Shown here: positions 54,079 through 64,000 of the stretch, piece after piece
Numbering within the stretch: position 1 is the first letter of the stretch
Layout of the letters: each line of letters starts with the position of its first letter
Assembly (NCBI RefSeq): GCF_004027225.2
Contig: NC_044301.2
Location: forward strand, 22,849,340 to 22,913,339
DNA: 64,000 nt
Direction: 5' to 3'
From: Strigops habroptila
Lineage: Eukaryota; Chordata; Aves; Psittaciformes; Psittacidae
The notes under the pieces: model-generated
Databases searched by the model: none
What the model was told of the DNA's origin: nothing
Seen by the model: the letters and a program-made list of their open reading frames with translations, nothing else
Made by a program: the position numbers and the translations under genes

Positions 54079-54646
54079 TGTCGTGGTTTGAGCCCAGCCG
54101 GTAACTCAGAACCACGCAGCCGCTCGCTCACTCCCCCCCCTTCTTCCTCCCCCCGCTCCCGGAGGGATGGGGAGGAGAATTGGAAGAATGTAACTCCCAC
54201 GGGTTGAGATAAGAGCAGTCCTGCAACTAAGGTATAATACAAAACCACTCCTGCTACCATCAGTGATAATAATGATTAGTGAAATAACAAGGGGAGAGGA
54301 TACAATTGCTCACCACCCGCCGACCGATACCCAGCCCGACCCGAGCAGTGATCTGGGCCTTCCGGGTAACTCCCCCCGGTTTATATACTGGGCATGATGT
54401 GCTGTGGTATGGAATACCCCTTTGGCTAGTTTGGGTCGGGTGTCCTGTCTCTGTTTCCTCCCGGCTTCCCCTCCTCCCTGGCAAAGCATGAGACTGAGAA
54501 AGTCCTTGGTTGGAATAAACATTACTTAGCAACAACTAAAAACATCGGTGTTATCAGCGTTGTTCCCAGGCTGAAAGTTAAAAGACACAGCACTGCACCA
54601 TCTACTAAGAAGGAGAAAAATGACTGCTATAGCTGAACCCAGGACA
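54079..54646 (-). repeat. 5' LTR of nested provirus
   Basis: 568 bases, TGTCCTGGGTTCAGC... to ...CCACGACA on the minus strand. It differs from its partner LTR by scattered substitutions and a few small indels. Confidence 0.92.
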
Positions 54647-54651
54647 CTAGA

Positions 54652-55288
54652 GATGATCTATCATAGGCCGGATGCTGGGAATGCATCCGTAGATTGAGAT
54701 GAAGTCGAATGTACATGACCCATGTGGCGGAAACTTACACGGAGTGCGCCATCATCATAGGCCCATTCATTGGCATCAATGACCTGGAATGACCTAGCAC
54801 CACCAACAGTGGATGAAGTGACTTGTCAACTCTGAGAGTTTGAAGACAATCTCACCCCTTCCATTATTTCACCTGTGGAAAAACTGTCCCAGGAGCTCAA
54901 ACAATTGAGAGATGATTTATCCCTTCTATCCAGCTCCCCACGCGTACCAACCCATGTCTCAGCTATTAACAGAAGGCGCCCTACTGCTCGAGAAAGAAAA
55001 TATGGGAGGTACACGCCATGGGCCACCCTATGGTTTTACCTGCGGGATCACGGAGAAGACATGAGAAAGTGGGATGGAAAACCTACCTCGGTTCTGGAGC
55101 AACGGGTGCGTGAACTGAAGAGGAAAACAACAGTCAAGGATGATCCTCCCAGGAAAGCTGCTGCTCCAGTCTTTGGTGAGCAGCTCCCCAGATGGAGTGG
55201 AAGAGCTGATTTTACTCCAGCTCCTGTGATAAGGAATTCTAATCCCTTTCTACAAGACCTAAGTGGAGAATCTTATGATCACTATTAG
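54652..55288 (+). pseudogene. gag remnant of the older provirus, 3' half
   Basis: Resumes exactly where the 5' half stopped, after the duplicated CTAGA. It contains the conserved block PRVPTHVSAINRRRPTARER and a basic C-terminal region, with open frame 54875-55288. Confidence 0.78.
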
Positions 55289-55504
55289 AGGAGCCCTGCC
55301 TCCAGCCAGGTGGAGGAGAGGGACAATCGGGTTTACTGGACTGTGTGGATCAGATGGCCTGGCCCATCAGTCCCACAGGAGTATAAGGCTCTAGTAGTTA
55401 CCAGTGCACAGTGTACCCTGAAGCCATCAAGCTATCAAGGAGTGGAACCTTTTTGTATTTCTGGAGTGACAGGAGGATCCTAAGAGTTGACTATACTGGA
55501 GGCT
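55289..55504 (+). pseudogene. Retroviral protease remnant
   Basis: In-frame continuation of gag with LVVTSAQCTLKPSSYQGV, the expected place of an aspartic protease DTGA motif. Here Asp is replaced by Val and Gly by Ser, so the catalytic residue is gone. Identification rests on position and the AQCTL context. Confidence 0.55.
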
Positions 55505-55722
55505 TGTCTTGGGGTCAGCTGTAACAGTTATTTTTCTCCTCCTTAGTAGCTGATGCAGTGCTATGTTTTTGACTTTAGCATGAGAACAATGCTGATAACA
55601 CACCGATGTTTTACGTTGTTGCTAAGTAATGCTTACTCTGATCAAGGACTGTTTCAGTCTCATGCTCTGCCAGTGAGGAGGGGCACGGGAAGCCAGGAGG
55701 AAGCAGAGATAGGACACCTGAC
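55505..55722 (+). repeat. LTR head fragment, out of order
   Basis: First about 218 bases of the LTR (TGTCTTGGGGTCAGCTG to GGACACCTGAC) lying between protease and the end of pol. The remainder of this LTR is absent at this spot. Confidence 0.8.
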
Positions 55723-55805
55723 TGATATACTTGGTGGGTAATGAAGGAAGATGATGAAGTCTGGTGTGTACCTCAAGGGGATTTAGTTTTGGGGGAAAAC
55801 AGCTA
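55723..55805 (+). pseudogene. Last codons of pol, older provirus
   Basis: Matches the C-terminal end of integrase in the nested copy (pattern ...VWCVPQGDLVLGENS then stop). No upstream pol sequence precedes it. Confidence 0.65.
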
Positions 55806-56268
55806 GATGCCCATCTCCACCACTCTGGGCTTTGATAAAAAGATATGTACTGTCATGATCATCAGCAGAGAATAAAAGTCATGGGAAAGCCATCAGCAGC
55901 AGCAGCAGAACTGTCCTCCGGTCGCCATCGGCTGACCCTGACTTCCCTCCAATCCTCATCCCAACAAAGAATGATCTTTGATGAAACCAGACGAGCTCAG
56001 CAGTGACCAGACAAGTTCGGTGGTGTCGTCATCAGGCAACAGTCCAGCACTACACACTGTCTCTCCTGCCCTGAAAGACTGTTACAAGAGATGAAGCCTG
56101 ATATCATGGACTGAATGAATTCAGCGAACTTTACAGGGATGGTCCATGGACTAAGGAATGATATCTCTCTCTTTGTGTGTGTATGTGTGTATATATATAA
56201 AAAAAAGACAAAAAGCTATGGTTTATTGAAAAGTGTGGGATCTAAGCATGATGTGAATTGTATGGAAT
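55806..56268 (+). other. 3' noncoding region of older provirus
   Basis: Parallels the 50123-50550 interval of the nested copy in reverse orientation (for example GGTCCATGGACTAAGGAATG). No env or dUTPase frame is visible. Confidence 0.6.
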
Positions 56269-56471
56269 ATCATCATTATTATTATTATTGGTGGTGGTAG
56301 TAGTAGTTTTGTATGATACCTTTGTTACTGGACTGTTCTTATCTCAACCCGTGGGATTTACATTCTTTTGATTCTCCTCCCCATGCCTCCTGGAGTGGGG
56401 GGGGAAGAAGGGGAGCGAGCGAGTGAGCGGCTGCGTGGTTCTGCGTTGCTGGCTGGGCTTAAACTACAACA
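56269..56471 (+). repeat. LTR tail fragment
   Basis: Matches only the 3' part of the LTR, from the ATTATTATTGGTGGTGG microsatellite to the terminal CTACAACA. Confidence 0.8.
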
Positions 56472-59400
56472 AGTATTTAAAAAAACCCCGAAATAAGTCA
56501 ATTCAAATCCAAGCCATCTCATTCTAAAAAAATAATTTACCTCTAGGAGAAAGTCTGATATTTTAGAATGAAATTAATTTTAATTGTTAAGATTTAAATA
56601 TGAAGTAAACTATTTGATATTTATACTAAATATTAACTACTTAAAACAGTGTTACAGATTTTCTTATAGTGCTTGCAGTCTTTCTGGTATAAATTATAAT
56701 CACATCATTACTGTCACTTCAAAAATAGTGCATGTTATCATCTAAAATGCAAAATTTGTTTTAAGACATAATTTAGAACCTATAACCATTAGAAACAAAA
56801 ATATTAATCACATACTTAAAGTTAACTGACACAGTGATGTTTTCTGAGACTACAGAGTGGATTTGAGAAAATAGTATTAATTTCTGTTCATTTTACTGAG
56901 ATGTTGTTAAGTGTATGCAAAAAAAATACTTAAGGCTATTACAGGAAATTGAAGTACAGAAATTCATTAGGACATCATTCTAATATGTTCTTCTGTCGCC
57001 ATCACAGTGTGGAGAGACATTAAGCTGCAGTATTACACAGTCTCAAGACTTTGCCAACCATTGTGGAAAAAAAAAGCCCCCAATCAAATATTTTGTATTA
57101 AAATCATTGTTGCTTCTGTCACACTTAGAAATGAAAATAAGTAATTCCTCTTCTTAAAAGAACCGAATCTGTTCAGAGTGGTGAAACACTACCTTCTGCT
57201 CTTAGCATATGGCTAGAACTTCACATGTCCCTCCTTAACCTTCAAGCTCATTTAACATCAATGAAATGGTAGGTGTGCACATCTTCAATTGAAGTTTTAA
57301 TGCACACACACAGAGCTATTCTTTTTCTGAAGATCTAGCAAACAAAAAAAATCCTGAAGTTTTTACGATTGGGGAAATAGGACTGAGAAGATGAATGAAT
57401 TCTCTACAAGCCTTACTTCTTTATAAAATTATGATTCCCCTTAAAAAAAGAAGAATGCCTGTGGTTATAGTGGAAACCTCAATTTTTGCAGAAGACAACA
57501 TAAGTCTGTTCACTGTAAGGAAGCAATTTAATTTTGTTTTAAAAATCATATGGCTGTATATTCTGTGGTGAATGAGTATGGATATGCAAGTGTGTAAGTT
57601 GAGCAAAACCAGACAGTGACCTTGTCATGATTACTGGGCAGATTAAAAGGTTGACTCACTTTGTAAACCTACTTTTTGGGTATGCAAATATTAGGTAGCC
57701 CTTTGGGGATACAGTCTTCATTCCTTGCTTTTGTGGAATTAGAAGCGATTCTAATGTGTAGTAAGGCTGGTCCTCCTGGAAGGAAAGAAAAGGAAAATAA
57801 TTCAATCAACAAACAAACAGAAGACAGATTTTAGACTCTAATCTGAGAGACTCAAGGTCTTGAAATTAAATATGCAACAAGTAGTGTTCACTGACCATAC
57901 ATTTTTTGTATCATTAAAATGTCATCTATCTTACTATTTTAACACAATATTTATGAGGAAAACAAATTTGCTAGTAGTCCAGTATTGAAAAGGAAATATT
58001 TCCTGAGCCAAAATATTATTTTCTAAACAATATTCTACCTCCAACAAAAAAGGGGGAATATTCTGAGACAGAAAAGCAAAATAGGAAAAATGATTGTGTC
58101 AAAATCTCAGCATGGGGCATGGGTAGGGCCTATGCTATGTCTGTCAGTCCCAGTCAGACCCCCTGCCCCACCACATACACTCCTTCCCAAGGATGATGCA
58201 GGATGATGACTTAGACAAATTAATCCTATCTGGATAATTTCATGTCAACATGCTAAACTTGTGTTCTGTACCAACCCCCCTGACTGTTACCAGTAATATC
58301 TCAAAAGATCTGAAGTAGGTGGTTGGCAATAACAGTAAAAAGGATCGGGTTTTTTTTCACTTTAATTCAGACACTCAGTGGGAGAAAAACATGCCTCCAA
58401 ACCATTGAACATGCAATTCTACTACACCCAGCATATGCTTAGCAAGTGGATGCATTTCTGTTGCTCAGGGTGGCACCAGAAGTTACATGTTATATTTTTC
58501 ATTCTATCCAGTGGTAATTTCTTGGTCATTTACCTCCTCAATAATAATGTTTAGCTGAGTAAAATAATGCTTTAGGCTTTAAGTCTTAAAGGTTCTTCCC
58601 CTTTTCCCCCCCTTGGTAGGATGACTGTGGCCTTCAATAAAATAAGCTTACTTATGAGACAGTGGCATTATTGCCTCCTTTAATATTCGTGACAGTCTTC
58701 TGCAAATGTATCCCAAGTTGGCATTTATTAGTGCTAGGCACAAGTAAGGGGCATGTTATTTGATTTGAATAACAGCTTGGAGCTACAGTTTGAGTGCAGA
58801 AATATATTAGTCAGAAACAATCTCATTTAATAACACAGAAACTATTAAAAGTATTCCAACTGATTCAAAATTGAATTTATGAATATTGCTTAGCAGGACT
58901 AATAATAAAAAAAATGAACCTGTTTGTCATGTTATAAGAGACTTTTTGATTTAAATGTTTTAAATGTTAATTTTGCACATAAGCTTTGAAATTGGCAATA
59001 AACTTTAATTACAGGGTCAGATAATCAAATTATAATCAAATAGCCTCACATAAAATCTATGTTTGAAATTAATGAGATACAATTCTACTAGTCTGCAATA
59101 TTGTACCTCTGAAACTTAATAAAAGACATTTCATTTTCATTTAAAAGTCACCTTAAGGACTTTTCCCTCAATTTCTTCTGCGTAGCTCAATTTTATTTGG
59201 AAATGTCTCATTTTTAGACCACACAGTTCTAAAGACTTTTGCATATGGAAAAATCATTTGTTATTCCACAGTTGGTTTTTTTATTGATAAGAATTAACAT
59301 TTAGCAATATTAGAACTCTTTCAAGCTGATGCATATTTTTAGAGAAAGCCACAGTTCAGATAATAAAGCTGTATAGTTGTTCAAATGCACATACTTATTA

Positions 59401-60645
59401 ACATTTTCATTTAAGATGAATTTTTTGATGACTGATCTTAACTTGCAAGTGCAAACATATATGCTAATGTACACTACTGCATAATCAAGTTCTTTTCTGG
59501 GGTATACAACCATGATAATTTCTCCCTCCATGTCTTACTGTATTTGGGAAAAGAAATATATCTTATATTTAAAACAAAAGATAGAAAGAATAAATCCAAA
59601 CCTGCTCTGGCTTTCTTAAAGATTTGCTGCCATGTGGCTTCAGGCAAGTCACATTCTATTTTATAGCTAAGCTTTCTCAAGTAAAATGGCAGTTACAGCT
59701 TAGTATGATTTCAGTACAACTTCATTGGGTTTATCATGGGACTTTATTAATTGTACTATGATTATCAAAATGAATGTGCAACATTGCTGGATATATAGTG
59801 TCAGATCTCATTAAACATGCAACAGTAAAAGTACAGAAAAAGTTAAATACTTATAAAGCTATCATTCTACTCAATGGCAATATAAGTGTTCGATATACCC
59901 CAATGTAATTTTTAAAAACCTATACCAAAATAAACAAATCTTATACAGGTACATAAGTACAATTATAAACTTTTACTGCTAAGCACAATATTTGTACTTT
60001 CAAAAAATAAGTTATTCAAAGTTAAAAAATAACAATTGACAAAAATAACTATTCAACACAACTAACCATCTTCTTAAATGGACTACAACAAGGAAAATTA
60101 GATCTGTTGAACAAGAAAACCACTACTTAGTAAATTGGGTATGAACTGACAAAAGAGTAGTTACCACACCTCAGTTAAGCCCCAGTAGGGCACCGTAGTC
60201 TCCCTAAGCTAGAAAATCCATGGAGAGAGTGGCTCCTCCAGATCTCAGGTGACCTAAGTCTGGACCTGGCTCCCTACACAAATACGTGTACTACATGCCA
60301 AACACAATATGCTGAGTGGCATTAATCAGCAACTGTGATGCCTGTGTTTGTAAAGGACTCCTCTGAACAGGCACCTTCCTACACGGTGCACTCCTCAGCT
60401 GCAGACCCACACCACAACCTCTCTCATAATCCATGGCCCCATGCTGACAGCTCTCTACCATCAGTGGAGCACAAATGACCTTCTGTGCCTTGCACATGGA
60501 GTTTAAAGCAGAAAGACAGCACTGCTGCTATGCAATATTATGAGCTGCAGAGGAAGCTGACTGACAGATCTTTGGGTATGGAATAGCTTAAATGTCTTTT
60601 GATAAGTAGCAAATTACTTCCATTTACCAAGAACTAATACCATAT
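56472..60645. other. AT-rich gene desert
   Basis: No exon, LTR or LINE recognised. Short A- and T-runs only; a few patches (for example 58600-58760) have the texture of conserved noncoding DNA, but this cannot be tested here. Confidence 0.5.
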
Positions 60646-61212
60646 TGTCCTGGGTTCAGCTATAGCAGTCATTTTTCTCCTTCTTAGTAGCTGGTGCAGT
60701 GCTGTGTTTTTTAACTTTCAGCCTGGGAACAACGCTGATAACACTGATGTTTTTAGTTGTTGCTAAGTAATGTTTATTCCAACCAAGGACTTTCTCAGTC
60801 TCATGCTTTGCCAGGGAGGAGGGGAAGCTGGGAGGAAGCAAAGACAGGACACCTGACCCAAACTAGCCAAAGGGGTATTCCATACCACAGCACGTCATGC
60901 CCAGTATATAAACCGGGGGGAGTTACCCGGAAGGCCCAGATCACTGCTCGGGTCGGGCTGGGTATCGGTCGGCGGGTGGTGAGCAATTGTATCCTCTCCC
61001 CTTGTTATTTCACTAATCATTATTATCATTGGTGGTAGCAGTAGTGGTTTTGTATTATACCTTAGTTGCAGGACTGCTCTTATCTCAACCCGTGAGAGTT
61101 ACATTCTTCCGATTCTCCTCCCCATCCCTCCGGGAGGGGGGGGAGGAAGAAGGGGGGGAGTGAGCGAGCGGCTGTGTGGTTCTGAGTTACCGGCTGGGCT
61201 CAAACCACGACA
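60646..61212 (+). mobile_element. Solo LTR, intact, with perfect target duplication
   Basis: 567 bases from TGTCCTGGGTTCAGC to CCACGACA, flanked by CATAT on both sides (60641-60645, 61213-61217). Close to the nested provirus LTRs in sequence; TATATAAAC near 60904. Confidence 0.93.
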
Positions 61213-64000
61213 CATATGCACAGTTGCTTAGTGTGTAGAGCAGCATTTATTCACATGTTCATGCCCTAAAACTCTCTTAATACGGACATTTTTTCAAAGA
61301 ACACAAATTAACCTTTAGAAAATTAAGGGAATATTGCAACAATTCCTGTTGATTCTTCCAGTGTAAGAAGCAATAAAGTCGTATTATTTGAATCACAACA
61401 GCGATCATCACAATTGCTCAAAATTGTTAATATCCCTGATTATTACAGGTCATACTGTGAAATGTTAAGTACTGAGATGGGGTCAGAGCCTTTGTCATTC
61501 GTAGGTCAGCCTTTTTGTCTGTCCCAGAATATGCTTGAGAACATGCATTATATTTGGAATAGTTTAAAAACTTAAGCAGTGGGGGTTTCCTAGCCCCATT
61601 TGTGAAATTAATCTACAACTTTACACATCTCACTGTTACAAGGTTTCTTGTCTTTCATAAGTGTGATCTGCTTTCTGTCAGTCTCGTCACTTCATAGCAA
61701 TCTAAATAAACATTATCTTTGATGTTTACACAATTCAAATATTAGCTCCTTTCTACTCTACCACATACAGCTATCATTCAGACAGGTTATGCTGGCTAAT
61801 ACATTCAAGCCAACCAAAAACCAACCACAAAACAAAGTAGATAGAATTATGCATTGTTAAAAGCAGAACTTTCTTCTGTTTGCTAATAAACAAGGTTGAA
61901 AATGTTCACATTTTACATGGTATCTCTGCCTGCCACAGATACAAATGTTTTATGGTTTCAGTCATAATAAACCTGTGTTTTGTCCCCTTTATTTTCTGTA
62001 TATATATTTATCCTGAAAAGATGAATTACAATTAAACTTCTGTCTGCAATATGTTTGACTGCAAGTGATAAGCACATATGCATGCTAAAATTATGCTTCC
62101 ACTATGGCATCAATATAAATTCAAAGATATCAAGCCTAAACATGCAACTGCTTTAATTCTGATTGAAGTCTGTACATCATAACACTTCCTCCCACCCCTT
62201 TCCCCTGTAACATTTTAAAGCTATATATGTTCCTCCCTTCTCTATCAGTTTCTTAATTTTTTTTTATTTCCTTGCAGACGACAAAAGCCAGTAAGGGCAA
62301 ATACAACTTACCTAGTAAACATCTAGACAACTGCAAACAACGGTAATTGAGCTTGACATGTTAGCACTGTAAGGCAACAGGTCATGAGAGCAGATGAAAG
62401 AAAGTCGAGGACTAACCTTGCTCATGAGACTTTTATGAATTCATTTGTACAGCATCAGTTTGCTGGGTGGTTTGGCAGAGCGGAGAGAAAGTGCAGTCAA
62501 ACACCTTGCATGTCTCTTCCGATGAATGCTTTGCACTCTGATAGTGACAAGGTAGATTGATTTGAATCATGCTGGTTGAAGTGCAAATTTTGATGGTAAT
62601 TAAAATCAACAAGATACCTCAAGGAACAGAATTTCTCCTACTTTTTCAACTCCAACCTCTCAGTTTTCAGTGAGCATTAAAATTAACTAATCTGGTTGCA
62701 TAGTTTAGCATTAAAATCAGATTTACCACAAGCAGAATATTAACAACAGTTCAGGGCATGTAGAATTTTCACAGAAATAAAGCTGGTGGAGAAAGGAATT
62801 GTGATCTCATCTGTATCACGTAGTGATCAGGTGAAACTGCAGCTCTGTGCAGTGATTGTCACACAGTGTAAGAACAGCCTGGAGGTTACAGGCAACTCAC
62901 TGCCAGGTGAAACACACTGACATGTTTATTTTGTACAAAATTTCTTTAGCTTCAAAGTTTTGAGGGTTTTTTTTTCACCCCTTCTGATTTTTACAGAGAA
63001 ACATATGTTTTGGATGGGAATCCAAATTCTTTCTCTATGAACGCAACACCAAGTTGTTACTATTGGACATACTATTACCCCATATTTTTACCCGAGTTTT
63101 GAAAAAACAAACAAGCAAACCCACCCCCCCCAACCACTCCAACAGCCAAATGTTTACTAACCTTCATTTGTTTCCATTTGAAAAGAAACGGATGCTGAAA
63201 TCAGGTGTTCCTTTAATCCTGTGTGTGTATAAAGAATGCACAACTTTTTTTAACAGATGGAAATTGTTTCTTTGCTTCTTGCTTCAAAGTCTTTGTTAGT
63301 CATCATATCATACAATCATTATATTGAGGCAATTTTACTGAAATCCTTGTTATCGCATCATCTATTCCTTATGAACAACTCTGAATAAAGTCTTGGGACT
63401 CAACATATCCAATTCATTACTTATATATATATCAGTATTTTATTGGATCCCTCAAAGGAGTCCTGCTCTTCTTCTAGGATTGTAAAATCTTTCTTGAAGA
63501 CTTTATAAAAAGTACAACTAAGTGTCCTTACCCACTAGAGTGTTTTATTTTTTGCAGAAATAAACATGTTTCCTACATCATCCAACTATTTTTTTTTTTA
63601 ATTTTTAGAAACTTCATCCACAAGAATAATATTATTTTTAGTTCACTATGAAACACCACATGAAATCCCTTGAGAGTATTTACAAAGGTTTTGCTTAACC
63701 TAGTGGTCTAAGCTCTCTCAATTTCTTCTCTCTGGCAAGAAATGATTCGACCTAGAAGGTGGTCCATCAAGGTTTGGTAAAATTCCTGATCTGAGACACT
63801 TTGCAAATACCTTGTCTTTTTCTACAGACTAGAGAGCTTGACAAACTTACTAAAACAATTTAACTCTTTAACCTCAGCCCAAGTGCAGCCAGCTTCTCCT
63901 TGGTTTCTTATTTGTGAGAATGTCCAGAGTTGCTAGACTGCAAGAACATCACTCAGGTCCAAGCATAATGAGCAAAATGCTAAGGTTCCTGCAGTCCAGC
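61213..64000. other. AT-rich gene desert to window end
   Basis: No coding signal or known repeat. A patch at 62400-62640 retains CpG and homeodomain-like sites; otherwise unremarkable. Confidence 0.5.

Larger units (their letters stand above)
49554..54646 (-). mobile_element. Nested ERVL-like provirus (inserted into the older one)
   Basis: Minus orientation: 5' LTR 54079-54646, primer binding site 54053-54070, gag-RT fused frame 54018-52420, RNase H-integrase frame 52179-50551, noncoding 50550-50123 with purine tract, 3' LTR 49554-50122. Flanked by a perfect 5-bp duplication CTAGA (49549-49553 and 54647-54651). No env. The two long frames share one reading frame. A deletion removed the Gag C-terminus, protease and N-terminal RT, and the 5S-bearing leader is also deleted. 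Confidence 0.93.
47329..56471 (+). mobile_element. Older ERVL-like provirus, interrupted by a nested provirus and rearranged
   Basis: 5' LTR 47329-47970, primer binding site 47979-47996, leader with 5S-like segment (48547-48618), degenerate gag (48846-49553, resuming at 54652 after the nested element), protease remnant (about 55289-55504), a misplaced LTR head (55505-55722), the last codons of pol (55723-55805), a 3' noncoding region, and the end of an LTR (about 56269-56471). Many stops and a missing pol body show it is dead. The outer flanks (GATAA left, AGTAT right) do not match, consistent with rearrangement of the 3' end. Confidence 0.85.

Overview
This is a 64 kb window of vertebrate nuclear DNA, almost certainly from a bird. 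The evidence is CR1 LINE fragments with the avian-type ATTCTATG 3' tail, an LTR retrovirus family present in many copies, and two spliced vertebrate genes with canonical GT/AG introns. I cannot name the species from sequence alone. All gene models were read by eye from splice sites and recalled human protein order; no search was run.

Layout. 1-4275: upstream DNA of TAT, with a candidate glucocorticoid response element and TATA box. 4277-10392 (+): complete tyrosine aminotransferase gene (TAT), 11 coding exons, 455 codons, poly(A) signal at 10880. 10.9-15.4 kb: interval between two convergent genes, with a CR1 tail and a doubtful orphan exon. 16245-28612 (-): complete AKTIP (AKT-interacting protein/FTS), 9 coding exons, 291 codons. 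Its introns carry a deleted provirus (18996-21521), a solo LTR (27489-28081) and a CR1 (29694-30314). 32.56-33.75 kb: CpG island that is very probably the AKTIP promoter, with CCAAT boxes in both orientations and a GTCACC hexamer array. 36.13-36.35 kb: small second GC-rich island with a strong CTCF-like motif. 36.4-64 kb: AT-rich gene desert with no recognisable host exon. It holds CR1 copies (37068-38150; 43069-about 46290), a truncated LTR (39809-39953), a nested pair of proviruses (47329-56471) and a clean solo LTR (60646-61212).

The retroviral copies belong to one family. LTRs are about 570-640 bp (TGTCCTGGGTTC... to ...CA), target duplications are 5 bp, the primer binding site matches tRNA-Lys(1,2) after an 8-nt spacer, pol resembles class III (ERVL/spuma-like), there is no visible env, and two independent copies carry a 5S rRNA-like segment in the leader. 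A (-) strand copy inserted into gag of an older (+) strand copy with duplication of CTAGA. All copies are broken.

Most notable points: TAT here has Cys where the mammalian enzyme has the substrate carboxylate-binding Arg417; the 5S-like viral leader; the nested and mosaic proviruses; the CRE-half-site-like hexamer array in the AKTIP promoter; and the TAT/AKTIP neighbourhood, which differs from human chromosome 16.
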